Shown in pieces: positions 45,883 to 52,365 of a stretch of DNA of 64,000 nucleotides. Numbering within the stretch: the first letter of the stretch is position 1; each line of letters begins with the position of its first letter. The notes below the pieces were generated by a model. That model made no database searches, had not been told where the DNA came from, and saw only the letters and a list, made by a program, of their open reading frames with translations. A program made the position numbers and the translations under genes. The DNA comes from Ensifer adhaerens (GTDB lineage: Bacteria; Pseudomonadota; Alphaproteobacteria; Rhizobiales; Rhizobiaceae), in assembly GCF_002940685.1 (NCBI RefSeq), contig NZ_PNFP01000008.1:248001-312000 (forward strand). The letters are read 5' to 3'.

Positions 45883-46598
45883 TTGCCCAAGTGCGCGCCG
45901 CCGTCGACGTTCAGCACCTCCCCGGTTATGCGCGGTGCCCTGGTCAGGAACAGGACGGCGTCCACGATCTCATCGACGCTGGAAATGCTGTGCATCGGCG
46001 AAAGGGTGTTGAGGAAATCCCTCGGATTGTCCTTGTGGAGCGGCGTGTCGACGACGCCGGGGGCGACGACGTTGACGCGGATTCCGTCCCTTGCGTATTC
46101 CATGGCGATGTTCTTCGAAATCGCGTTGATGCCGCCCTTGGTCAGCATGGCGACCGAAGCGTTCATGCCTGCTATCGGTCGATCGGCGAGCGGCGTCGTG
46201 ATGCTGACGATGCTGCCGCCCCGCTTCTGCGCCAGCATCTGTTTGGCGACGAGCTGGGTCGTGTGGATGAATCCTTCGATGTTCGTCGCGCTGAGCTGGC
46301 GGTAGTCCTCGGCCGTATAGTCGACGAAGGGCTTGGTGAAGAAGATCCCGGCATTGTTGACGAGCGCGTCGATCGAGCCGAACCGGTCGATCGCGGTGTC
46401 GACCGCGCGTTTCGCCGTGTCCGGATCGGCGATATCGCCGTCGACCCGGGCCAGGCGGTCGGAATCGCTGATTTCGCCCGACTTGCTGACGTTGCGCGAG
46501 GTTGCGACGACGTCATAGCCCTGTGCCAGAAAGGCATTTGTGAGGCCCGCGCCGATGCCCTGGGAGGCGCCGGTGATGATTGCGACCTTGTTTGCCAT
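45876..46598 (-). CDS. SDR-family protein lacking the catalytic tyrosine
   Basis: 240 residues. Cofactor motif TGASQGIG (residues 9-16), NNAG (81-84) and C-terminal GGAHLG support an SDR fold. In the YxxxK motif K154 is present but the tyrosine position is alanine (A150 in ASVAMLTKGG), and the preceding serine position is threonine. So it may bind NAD(P) without normal dehydrogenase chemistry, or use another residue. It is translationally coupled to the RidA-like gene and divergent from a LysR regulator, forming a small regulated unit. Confidence 0.85.
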   Translation of the reverse strand: MANKVAIITGASQGIGAGLTNAFLAQGYDVVATSRNVSKSGEISDSDRLARVDGDIADPDTAKRAVDTAIDRFGSIDALVNNAGIFFTKPFVDYTAEDYRQLSATNIEGFIHTTQLVAKQMLAQKRGGSIVSITTPLADRPIAGMNASVAMLTKGGINAISKNIAMEYARDGIRVNVVAPGVVDTPLHKDNPRDFLNTLSPMHSISSVDEIVDAVLFLTRAPRITGEVLNVDGGAHLGKW

Positions 46599-46665
46599 TC
46601 GATCTCTCCGTGGTTGGACGATTTTGGTGAGATGAATATGGCTGCGGCGAGATTGCGCGATAAGC

Positions 46666-46691
46666 TGGAAATATCTGGAATTACATTTCCA
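46666..46691. promoter_or_regulatory. inverted repeat in the SDR/LysR divergent promoter
   Basis: Perfect 7-bp arms TGGAAAT (46666-46672) / ATTTCCA (46685-46691), 12-bp spacer, ending 20 bp before the LysR start. A further partial copy CTGGAATT sits in between. This is a typical LysR operator layout. Confidence 0.6.
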
Positions 46692-46710
46692 TCAGTGCAA
46701 AAATATCGGC

Positions 46711-47613
46711 ATGGTCGACCTGAACGATATCGCGGTCTTTGCCGCCGTTGCCCAATTCGAAAGCTTCAGCCGGGCGGCCCGCTCCCTCGGCATGCCGGTC
46801 TCCACCGTCAGCCGCAAGGTGACCGCGCTGGAGCAGAAACTGGGTGTCACGTTGATCCAGCGGACGACGCGGAAGTTGAGCCTGACGGTTCAGGGGCGTG
46901 CCTATTGTGCCGAGTGCAGCGAACCGCTGAAGCAGCTTCACGACGCGGAGAGGGTGCTGAGCGAGGCGCAGCGAAAACCCGAGGGGTTGCTGCGCATCAC
47001 GGTTCCGGTGACACTCGGGCAGCCGCCCTTCTTCGATTTCCTGTCCGCGTTCCTGAAAAAGTATCCCGAGATCGAGGTCGATCTTCTCGTCACCAACATG
47101 TTCATGGATCTTGTCGCCGAGAACATCGACGTCGCCGTCCGGTTCGGCGAATTGCGTGATTCGTCGCTTGTCGCGCAGCGCATTGGCCGAAGCACCCACC
47201 TCCTCGTGGCCGCCCCTGAGTATCTCGACAGGCACGGCGTTCCCTTGCGGCCCGAAGATCTAAGCGGCCACCGCTGCGTCCTCGTCAATGCCCGGAAGAA
47301 TGAGGCCGATTGGCATCTCGTCAACGGCGACAAGGCGGTTACGCTTCCTGTGACCGGTTCGGTAACGGTCCACGACATCCAATCGGCGAGCGCCATCACC
47401 GAGCGTGGCCACGGCATCGGCCGGCTTCCGCCGATCTTCTGCGACAGCCTGCTTTCAAGCGGCAAGCTCGTGCGCGTCCTTCCCGGATGGTCGGCGCCCG
47501 ATGTCTTCGTGCATGCGGTCTATCCGACGCGGCGGTTTCTGCCATCGCGACTGCAGGTCTTTCTCCAGGCGTTGAAGGCCTGGCGCGGTCCGGCGTGGGA
47601 GCCGCTTCGGTGA
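46711..47613 (+). CDS. LysR-family transcriptional regulator
   Basis: 300 residues. Helix-turn-helix (MVDLNDIAVFAAVAQFESFS, then PVSTVSRKVTALEQKLGV) and effector domain (GLLRITVPVTLGQP, then LAPEYLDRHG-like sequence). This is the CrgA/AaeR-like group that often controls a divergently transcribed oxidoreductase. Here the divergent gene is the tyrosine-less SDR followed by the RidA-like gene. An inverted repeat lies in the shared promoter. Confidence 0.9.
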   Translation: MVDLNDIAVFAAVAQFESFSRAARSLGMPVSTVSRKVTALEQKLGVTLIQRTTRKLSLTVQGRAYCAECSEPLKQLHDAERVLSEAQRKPEGLLRITVPVTLGQPPFFDFLSAFLKKYPEIEVDLLVTNMFMDLVAENIDVAVRFGELRDSSLVAQRIGRSTHLLVAAPEYLDRHGVPLRPEDLSGHRCVLVNARKNEADWHLVNGDKAVTLPVTGSVTVHDIQSASAITERGHGIGRLPPIFCDSLLSSGKLVRVLPGWSAPDVFVHAVYPTRRFLPSRLQVFLQALKAWRGPAWEPLR

Positions 47614-47788
47614 GGTATGGCGTCAGGCGGCCGTAAATTGACAGCTAGCGGCGGGCCCTCCCGCCGCCAAAACATGATGTGGGTACAGATAGGTCAGTGA
47701 AATCAGCGCATGATATGAGATCGATTAATCTCTCGCGGTAAGATCGAACTCCAATGGCAATCGATACGCAGGCCCACTTTGCTGCGGG

Positions 47789-48325
47789 TCATTCCTTTCC
47801 CAAGCCAGCTTTTTGCAATTGAATTCTTATGAAGGTGGCATTGGGAGAAACTGAAATCTCATGCTCGACGTCGTCACCGGAGCCATGAAGGATACGCCGA
47901 ATGACGGCATGCGCTTCGTCTTCGATGTTCTCGTAGTCGTTGTTTCCCATTCGCTGCTGAAGGCGCTCATGCAAGATAAACTCCAATGTCTTCCAGCGGT
48001 AAATGTCCTGGCGAAGCACTTCATAGTCGCTTTCGGAAGCCTCGAAGTCGAAGCCCTTGCTCCAGTGGCCACAATCCACGGGTATGCCGATCAAAAGGCG
48101 GCCATTCTCCCGAAAGACGCTAAGCTCCCATCCTGTACCCAGTAGCCTTTCCAAGGTGTTTCCTTCATCTGCCGACATCACGCCAACCACAAAAACGCTC
48201 AGACGACGCAACGCTACAACAGAAGTACGCCCGAAGAAACGAAGCAGGTCGCGGAGTTGCGGGTCGCCCATCGCGGCCAAAAGAACGTTCCGCAAACATA
48301 AGTGGGGAACGCCCGGGGAATGCAT
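47789..48325 (-). CDS. hypothetical protein, accessory
   Basis: 178 residues if started at the ATG complementary to 48325; the internal ATG giving MGDPQLRDLLRFFGR is also possible, as neither has a strong ribosome site. No family recognised. No signal peptide or long hydrophobic segment other than RLSVFVVGVMS. It is mixed alpha/beta with a charged middle (GFDFEASESDYEVLRQDIYRW) and a C-terminal EISVSPNATFIRIQLQKAG. Base composition is lower in GC than the metabolic genes around it, and it adjoins the duplicated tRNA fragment, so it may be acquired. Confidence 0.55.
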   Translation of the reverse strand: MHSPGVPHLCLRNVLLAAMGDPQLRDLLRFFGRTSVVALRRLSVFVVGVMSADEGNTLERLLGTGWELSVFRENGRLLIGIPVDCGHWSKGFDFEASESDYEVLRQDIYRWKTLEFILHERLQQRMGNNDYENIEDEAHAVIRRILHGSGDDVEHEISVSPNATFIRIQLQKAGLGKE

Positions 48326-48349
48326 GTTATTTTAAGTGGTTGATTTTTA

Positions 48350-48398
48350 TGGTGATCCCGCCCGCGATTCGAACGCGGGACCCCCAGATTAGGAATCT
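48350..48398 (-). repeat. partial tRNA-Arg(CCU) 3' half, probable attachment-site duplicate
   Basis: Matches the 3' half of the tRNA-Arg gene at 49313-49389, from the anticodon loop to CCA, apart from one inserted base and two changes. The two changes sit opposite each other in the T-stem, so the stem still pairs. It lacks the 5' half, so it is not a functional tRNA. It is the expected scar of integration at the 3' end of a tRNA gene. Confidence 0.85.
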
Positions 48399-49312
48399 AT
48401 GCCAACACGGAAGCGGAAGGCGTTCAAATCGAGGCGGCAATGTCTCAGCAGTCATCCCGCACGCGGCAGATTTTCGCAACTGCTCGAGCATAGCGGTCAG
48501 ATCACGAACTTTGGCCACTATTGCAACAGATCGCAGTTCAATTGTTTGGTGATGAGCGGGCATCACAACTGCTGGTTCAAGCTTGAATAATCCTCAGTCA
48601 AATGGATTTTTACAAACTCTTCAATCGGAAGGAACAAATCATCTAAATGATTTTTGATTTTGTTATCATCCCAATTCCACCATTCAATTTTTTGAAGCGC
48701 TAGTATCGTACATATATCAAAACGATAGCGGATAAGTTTTGCTGGGTTTCCAGCAACTATTGCATAAGGAGGAACGTCCTTTGTCACAATAGATCCCGCA
48801 CCAATAATCGCACCATTGCCAATTTTTACTTTTGGTAGGATTATGGCACGACGCCCGACCCAAACATCATGGCCTATTTCAATACCTCCTTGGTCAAGTA
48901 AATTGAGACCGCCATTCATGCTCGGAATAAAAAGCTCTTTTAGCGGATAGGTAGATGCAAAATTTGTAGGGTGGTTAGCGCGATTAAGCAGTACAACCTC
49001 ATCGGCAAAAGAGCAGAAGTTTCCTATTGTGAGGGGGTTATTTTTATCGAAATGATAAATGGTGTCTGGTTTTATGCCATAAGTATGACGCCCAATTTTA
49101 ACATGTTCTGGCGGAGGGCGTTCTTTTCTTAAACCTAGTTTTGTTCTTAATTTTCTAAACATTGCCATAAATGTTCTTCCATGCTGCATCGCAAGGCTGT
49201 GATCGAGATATTCACGTGGTTCCGAAACTGACTGGAATAACAATCAAAGAACAACGTTTCAGAACGCTTTCAGAACGATCAGAACGGCATTGATGCTAAC
49301 TCGTTGATTTAC
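48399..49312. mobile_element. tRNA-flanked mini-island remnant
   Basis: The 0.9-kb stretch between the intact tRNA-Arg(CCU) and the duplicated 3' half is strongly AT-rich compared with the rest of the window. It contains one gene, an acetyltransferase. No integrase is left. The direct repeats, the tRNA target and the base composition together indicate a decayed integrative element or a cassette left after a larger island was lost. Confidence 0.65.
48563..49168 (-). CDS. hexapeptide-repeat acetyltransferase, CatB/VatD-like
   Basis: 201 residues from the ATG complementary to 49166-49168 (GGAAG upstream); in-frame ATGs lie further up to 49243. Left-handed beta-helix hexapeptide pattern: PLTIGNFCSFADEVVLL near 44-60, then IEIGHDVWVGRRAIILP, VKIGNGAIIGAGSIVTKDV and PYAIVAGNPAKLIRYRF. 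The WVGRRAIIL and YAIVAGNPAK segments are those of xenobiotic acetyltransferases that modify chloramphenicol or streptogramins, but also of capsule and Nod-type O-acetyltransferases. AT-rich base use, unlike every neighbour, indicates horizontal acquisition. Confidence 0.85.
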   Translation of the reverse strand: MAMFRKLRTKLGLRKERPPPEHVKIGRHTYGIKPDTIYHFDKNNPLTIGNFCSFADEVVLLNRANHPTNFASTYPLKELFIPSMNGGLNLLDQGGIEIGHDVWVGRRAIILPKVKIGNGAIIGAGSIVTKDVPPYAIVAGNPAKLIRYRFDICTILALQKIEWWNWDDNKIKNHLDDLFLPIEEFVKIHLTEDYSSLNQQL

Positions 49313-49389
49313 TGGTGATCCCGGCGCGATTCGAACGCGCGACCCCCAGATTAGGAATCTGGTGCTCTATCCTGCTGAGCTACGGGACC
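49313..49389 (-). tRNA. tRNA-Arg (anticodon CCU)
   Basis: 77 nt including encoded CCA. Minus-strand 5' end GGTCCCG pairs with CGGGATC; D arm GCTC..GAGC; anticodon stem CCAGA/TCTGG with loop TTCCTAA, anticodon CCT; variable GGGTC; T-arm GCGCG TTCGAAT CGCGC. It reads AGG. The 3' half is duplicated 0.96 kb away at 48350, so this tRNA has been an integration site. Confidence 0.96.
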
Positions 49390-49639
49390 ACTTGGATAGC
49401 ACCCATACAAAAGCAAGGCGTCTTCGCCAAGTGTTTTTGCGTGTGTGACGGCGGAAATGCGGGCGACGTCGCGCTTGGCAATCTCGCGACGGCGGCACGC
49501 CAGCAGCGTCCTCAGCGGGTTTAAACCGATTGTGAAACGGGGCTGGTCTTTCAGGTCTTTCGAATGCTAAGCATGCGAGCGTTGGCCCGAGGAAGCCGGC
49601 ACTCTCCTTTAAGACCTTCATCAGAGACCTGATCCACAT

Positions 49640-50536
49640 ATGTTCATCGGAATAGATTGGGGCGGCACGAAAATGGAAGTCATCGCGCTCGGCCGCGATG
49701 GCGAAACGCGCGCCCGGCATCGCGTCTCGACCCCGACCAGCGGCTATGACGATTGCATCCGCGCCGTTCTCGACCTCGTTGCCGCCGCAGAGCAGACGGC
49801 CGGCGAACAGGGCTCGATCGGCATCGGCATTCCCGGCAGCCCCAATCCGCGCACCGGTATCGTGCGCAATTCCAACGCCGTGCTGATCAACGGCAAGCCG
49901 CTCGGGCGCGACCTCGAAGCGGCGCTCGGCCGTCCGGTCCGGCTGGCCAACGACGCCAATTGCCTGGCGGTCTCCGAAGCGGTCGACGGTGCCGGAAAGA
50001 CTGCGCATGTGGTGTTCGGCGTCATCGTCGGTACCGGCCATGGCGGCGGGCTTGCGATCGACAAGAAAGTGCATGCCGGCTACCAGGGCGTGGCCGCCGA
50101 GATCGGCCACTATCCGCTGCCCTGGATGACGAAGGACGAGTATCCGGGCCACAAGTGCTGGTGCGGCAAGCATGGCTGCCTCGACATGTATGCCTGCGGC
50201 ACCGGCGTCGAGCTCGATTACCGGATTGCGACCGGCGTCGAAAAGCGCGGGCGCGACATCATCGAGGCGAAGCGGGCGGGCGATCCGGTGGCAACGGGCG
50301 TTTACGAGCGCTTTGTCGACCGACTGGCGCGCAGCCTGGCGCTGCTCACCAACATCGTCGACCCTGATGTCTACGTGCTTGGCGGCGGCATGTCGAATGT
50401 CGACGAGATCTATGACGACGTGCCGCCGCGAGTGGTCAACTACCTCTTCGGCGACACGTTCGAAACGCCCATTCGCAAGGCGCTGCACGGCGACAGTTCC
50501 GGCGTGCGCGGTGCCGCCTGGCTCTGGAAGGACTGA
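49640..50536 (+). CDS. ROK-family sugar kinase (fructokinase/N-acetylhexosamine kinase-like)
   Basis: 298 residues. ROK hallmarks: ATP loop IGIDWGGTKMEV (residues 3-14), LANDANCLAVSEAVDG with the catalytic aspartate (about 107-122), VIVGTGHGGGLAID, and the zinc motif HKCWCGKHGCLDMY with CxCGxxGC. It phosphorylates a hexose such as fructose, mannose or N-acetylglucosamine. It starts an operon with a UPF0303 protein (4-bp gap) and an AGE-family epimerase/isomerase. With a mannose isomerase partner, a fructokinase would give mannose to fructose-6-phosphate; that is inference. Confidence 0.88.
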   Translation: MFIGIDWGGTKMEVIALGRDGETRARHRVSTPTSGYDDCIRAVLDLVAAAEQTAGEQGSIGIGIPGSPNPRTGIVRNSNAVLINGKPLGRDLEAALGRPVRLANDANCLAVSEAVDGAGKTAHVVFGVIVGTGHGGGLAIDKKVHAGYQGVAAEIGHYPLPWMTKDEYPGHKCWCGKHGCLDMYACGTGVELDYRIATGVEKRGRDIIEAKRAGDPVATGVYERFVDRLARSLALLTNIVDPDVYVLGGGMSNVDEIYDDVPPRVVNYLFGDTFETPIRKALHGDSSGVRGAAWLWKD

Positions 50537-50540
50537 CCCC

Positions 50541-51035
50541 ATGAATATCGACAGGGACCTCGCCCGCATCGTGCGGCAGGAACAGGAGTTGCAGTTCGAT
50601 CGCTTCGATCTCGATACGGCCTGGGCGCTCGGCTCGCTGCTGCGCAAGACGGCAGCGGAGCGCAAGCTCGGTGTCGTCATCGACATTACGCTGTATTCGA
50701 TGCAGGTGTTCTACGCCGCGCTGGAAGGGGCGACGCCCGACAATCCGAACTGGGTGCGCCGCAAGCGCAACACCGTGTTCCGGCTGTTCAAGAGCAGCTA
50801 CGCCACCGGCCGCGAACTCGCCAAGGCGCAAACCAACCTGCAGGCCAAGCTCGGGCTTGCCGATGCCGACTATGCGGCGCATGGCGGCAGCTTCCCGATC
50901 GTCGTCAAGGGCACCGGCTGCATCGGCGCCGTTACCGTCTCCGGCCTGCCGCAGCGCGAGGACCACAATATGGTGGTCGAGGCGCTCGCAACCTTGCTCG
51001 GCAAGGATCATGGCGCGTTGAAGCTCGAGGACTGA
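50541..51035 (+). CDS. UPF0303 / HbpS-like (DUF336) protein
   Basis: 164 residues. GlcG/HbpS-type fold: a helix EQELQFDRFDLDTAWALGSLL, a strand VVIDITLYSMQVFY, then WVRRKRNTVFRLFKSSYATG and the final GGSFPIVVKGTGCIGAVTVSGLPQREDHNMVVEAL. This is the UPF0303 family, related to heme-binding HbpS. The family's function is not established in rhizobia. It sits exactly between two sugar genes, touching both (gaps of 4 and 0 bp). Confidence 0.88.
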   Translation: MNIDRDLARIVRQEQELQFDRFDLDTAWALGSLLRKTAAERKLGVVIDITLYSMQVFYAALEGATPDNPNWVRRKRNTVFRLFKSSYATGRELAKAQTNLQAKLGLADADYAAHGGSFPIVVKGTGCIGAVTVSGLPQREDHNMVVEALATLLGKDHGALKLED

Positions 51036-52199
51036 GTGTTGGCGGTGGATATTTTTTCGCAATCGCGGGCGCTGTCGCAGTGGCTGGCGGACAAGGCCCT
51101 GCCGCTTTGGCGTGCCAAAGGCATCGACGCTGCCGGCGGCTTCGTCGAAACGATCGACATGGCCGGCGAGCCGACCAATGCCAACCGCCGCGCGCGGGTG
51201 CAGCCGCGGCAGGTCTATTGCTTCGCGGAAGCCGGGCGGCGCGGCTGGTCGGGTGACTGGCGCGGTGCCGCCGAAGGCGGGCTTGCCTATTTCGATCGCG
51301 TCTTCAAGCAGCCGAGCGGCTTTTATGGTGCGCTCGCCGATGCCGAAGGCAATCTGCTCGATCCGTCCTTCGATCTCTACAATCAGGCCTTCGCGCTGCT
51401 CGCCTTCGCCTACCTTGCCGAGGTCGTGCCGGCACGGAAGGCCGAGATGATCGAGCGCAGCAACGACCTTCGGTCTCGGATCGAGGCGCATGTCAAGCAT
51501 CCGGTCGCCGGTTTCGAGGAAGACAATCCCCCGCGCCTGCCGCTCTGCTCCAATCCGCACATGCATCTCTTCGAGGCGTGCCTGGCCAGCGAAACGGTCG
51601 AGGGCTTCGACCGGGTCGCCTGGGCCAATCTCGCCGACGAGATTGCGGATCTGGCGATGGATCACTTCATCGATGCCGAGAGCGGGGTGCTGCGCGAATT
51701 CTTCGATCACGACTGGGCGCCGATGGCCGGCGACAAGGGCCGGATCGTCGAGCCCGGCCATCTGTTCGAATGGGCCTGGCTGCTTCTGCGCTGGGCGGAG
51801 CGCCGCGGCTGTGCCGACGCGATCGTGAAGGCGCGGCGGCTGTTCGATATCGGCGAGGCGCACGGCATCTGCGCGAACCGCAATGTCGCGATCATGACGC
51901 TTCTCGACGATCTCTCGGTGGCCGACCCGATCGCCAGGCTCTGGCCGCAGACCGAGTGGCTGAAGGCGGCCGTGCGCTTTGCGGCCCTCACCAATGGTGC
52001 CGAGCGCGAGCGTTATCTCGCTTCGGCTGCACGGGCGGCGGCGGCACTCCGGATCTTCCTGGAGACGCCGGTTGCGGGCCTCTGGCGCGACAAGCAGAAG
52101 GCCGACGGCAGCTTCGTCGACGAGCCGGCGCCCGCCAGCAGCTTCTACCACATCCTTTGCGCCATCTACGAAACCGAGGATTGCCTCGCGCGGCTCTAA
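51036..52199 (+). CDS. AGE-family isomerase/epimerase (mannose isomerase-like)
   Basis: 387 residues from the GTG at 51036, directly after the previous stop. N-acylglucosamine 2-epimerase (alpha/alpha)6 barrel. Family blocks: RARVQPRQVYCFAEAG (about 52-67), FYGALADAEG, DLYNQAFALLAFAYL, NPHMHLFEACLA with the catalytic HxH (about 174-176), and EPGHLFEWAWLLLRW (about 240-254). These match cellobiose-2-epimerase/mannose isomerase relatives. With the ROK kinase it suggests use of a free sugar such as mannose. A terminator follows. Confidence 0.88.
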   Translation: MLAVDIFSQSRALSQWLADKALPLWRAKGIDAAGGFVETIDMAGEPTNANRRARVQPRQVYCFAEAGRRGWSGDWRGAAEGGLAYFDRVFKQPSGFYGALADAEGNLLDPSFDLYNQAFALLAFAYLAEVVPARKAEMIERSNDLRSRIEAHVKHPVAGFEEDNPPRLPLCSNPHMHLFEACLASETVEGFDRVAWANLADEIADLAMDHFIDAESGVLREFFDHDWAPMAGDKGRIVEPGHLFEWAWLLLRWAERRGCADAIVKARRLFDIGEAHGICANRNVAIMTLLDDLSVADPIARLWPQTEWLKAAVRFAALTNGAERERYLASAARAAAALRIFLETPVAGLWRDKQKADGSFVDEPAPASSFYHILCAIYETEDCLARL

Positions 52200-52230
52200 G
52201 CTTGCCGTTGTGAACCCGAATGCACCTAGT

Positions 52231-52264
52231 GGCCCGTCGCAATCGCGGCGGGCCATTTTCTTTG
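52231..52264 (+). terminator. Rho-independent terminator of the kinase-isomerase operon
   Basis: Ten-bp stem GGCCCGTCGC / GCGGCGGGCC (52231-52240 with 52245-52254, one G-T pair), four-base loop AATC, then ATTTTCTTT. Confidence 0.88.
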
Positions 52265-52298
52265 CTTCGAAAGACAAATGTGATTGTTGCATATGTTG

Positions 52299-52318
52299 AC
52301 ATAAAGATATCTTTATGT
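52299..52318. promoter_or_regulatory. perfect 20-bp palindrome upstream of metH
   Basis: ACATAAAGATATCTTTATGT reads the same on both strands. It lies 47 bp before the metH start and overlaps a TTGACA (52296-52301). It resembles the operators of ArsR-type, SAH-responsive regulators (SahR) described ahead of methionine-cycle genes in Proteobacteria. The regulator itself is not in the window. Confidence 0.7.
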
Positions 52319-52365
52319 GATTGACTCAACTTATTGTTTGTCGTTTTCAGAACGGGAGATTTCCC

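Noticed and set aside
48399-49312. Active integrative element
   Set aside because: No integrase, excisionase or replication gene fits in 0.9 kb; at most a remnant.
50436-52292. Open minus-strand frame of 618 codons opposite the UPF0303 and isomerase genes
   Set aside because: Antisense shadow; covers parts of three genes in the opposite direction with no ribosome site.
52255-52365. SAM or SAH riboswitch ahead of metH
   Set aside because: The short AT-rich leader has no multi-stem consensus structure; the only structure is the 20-bp palindrome.
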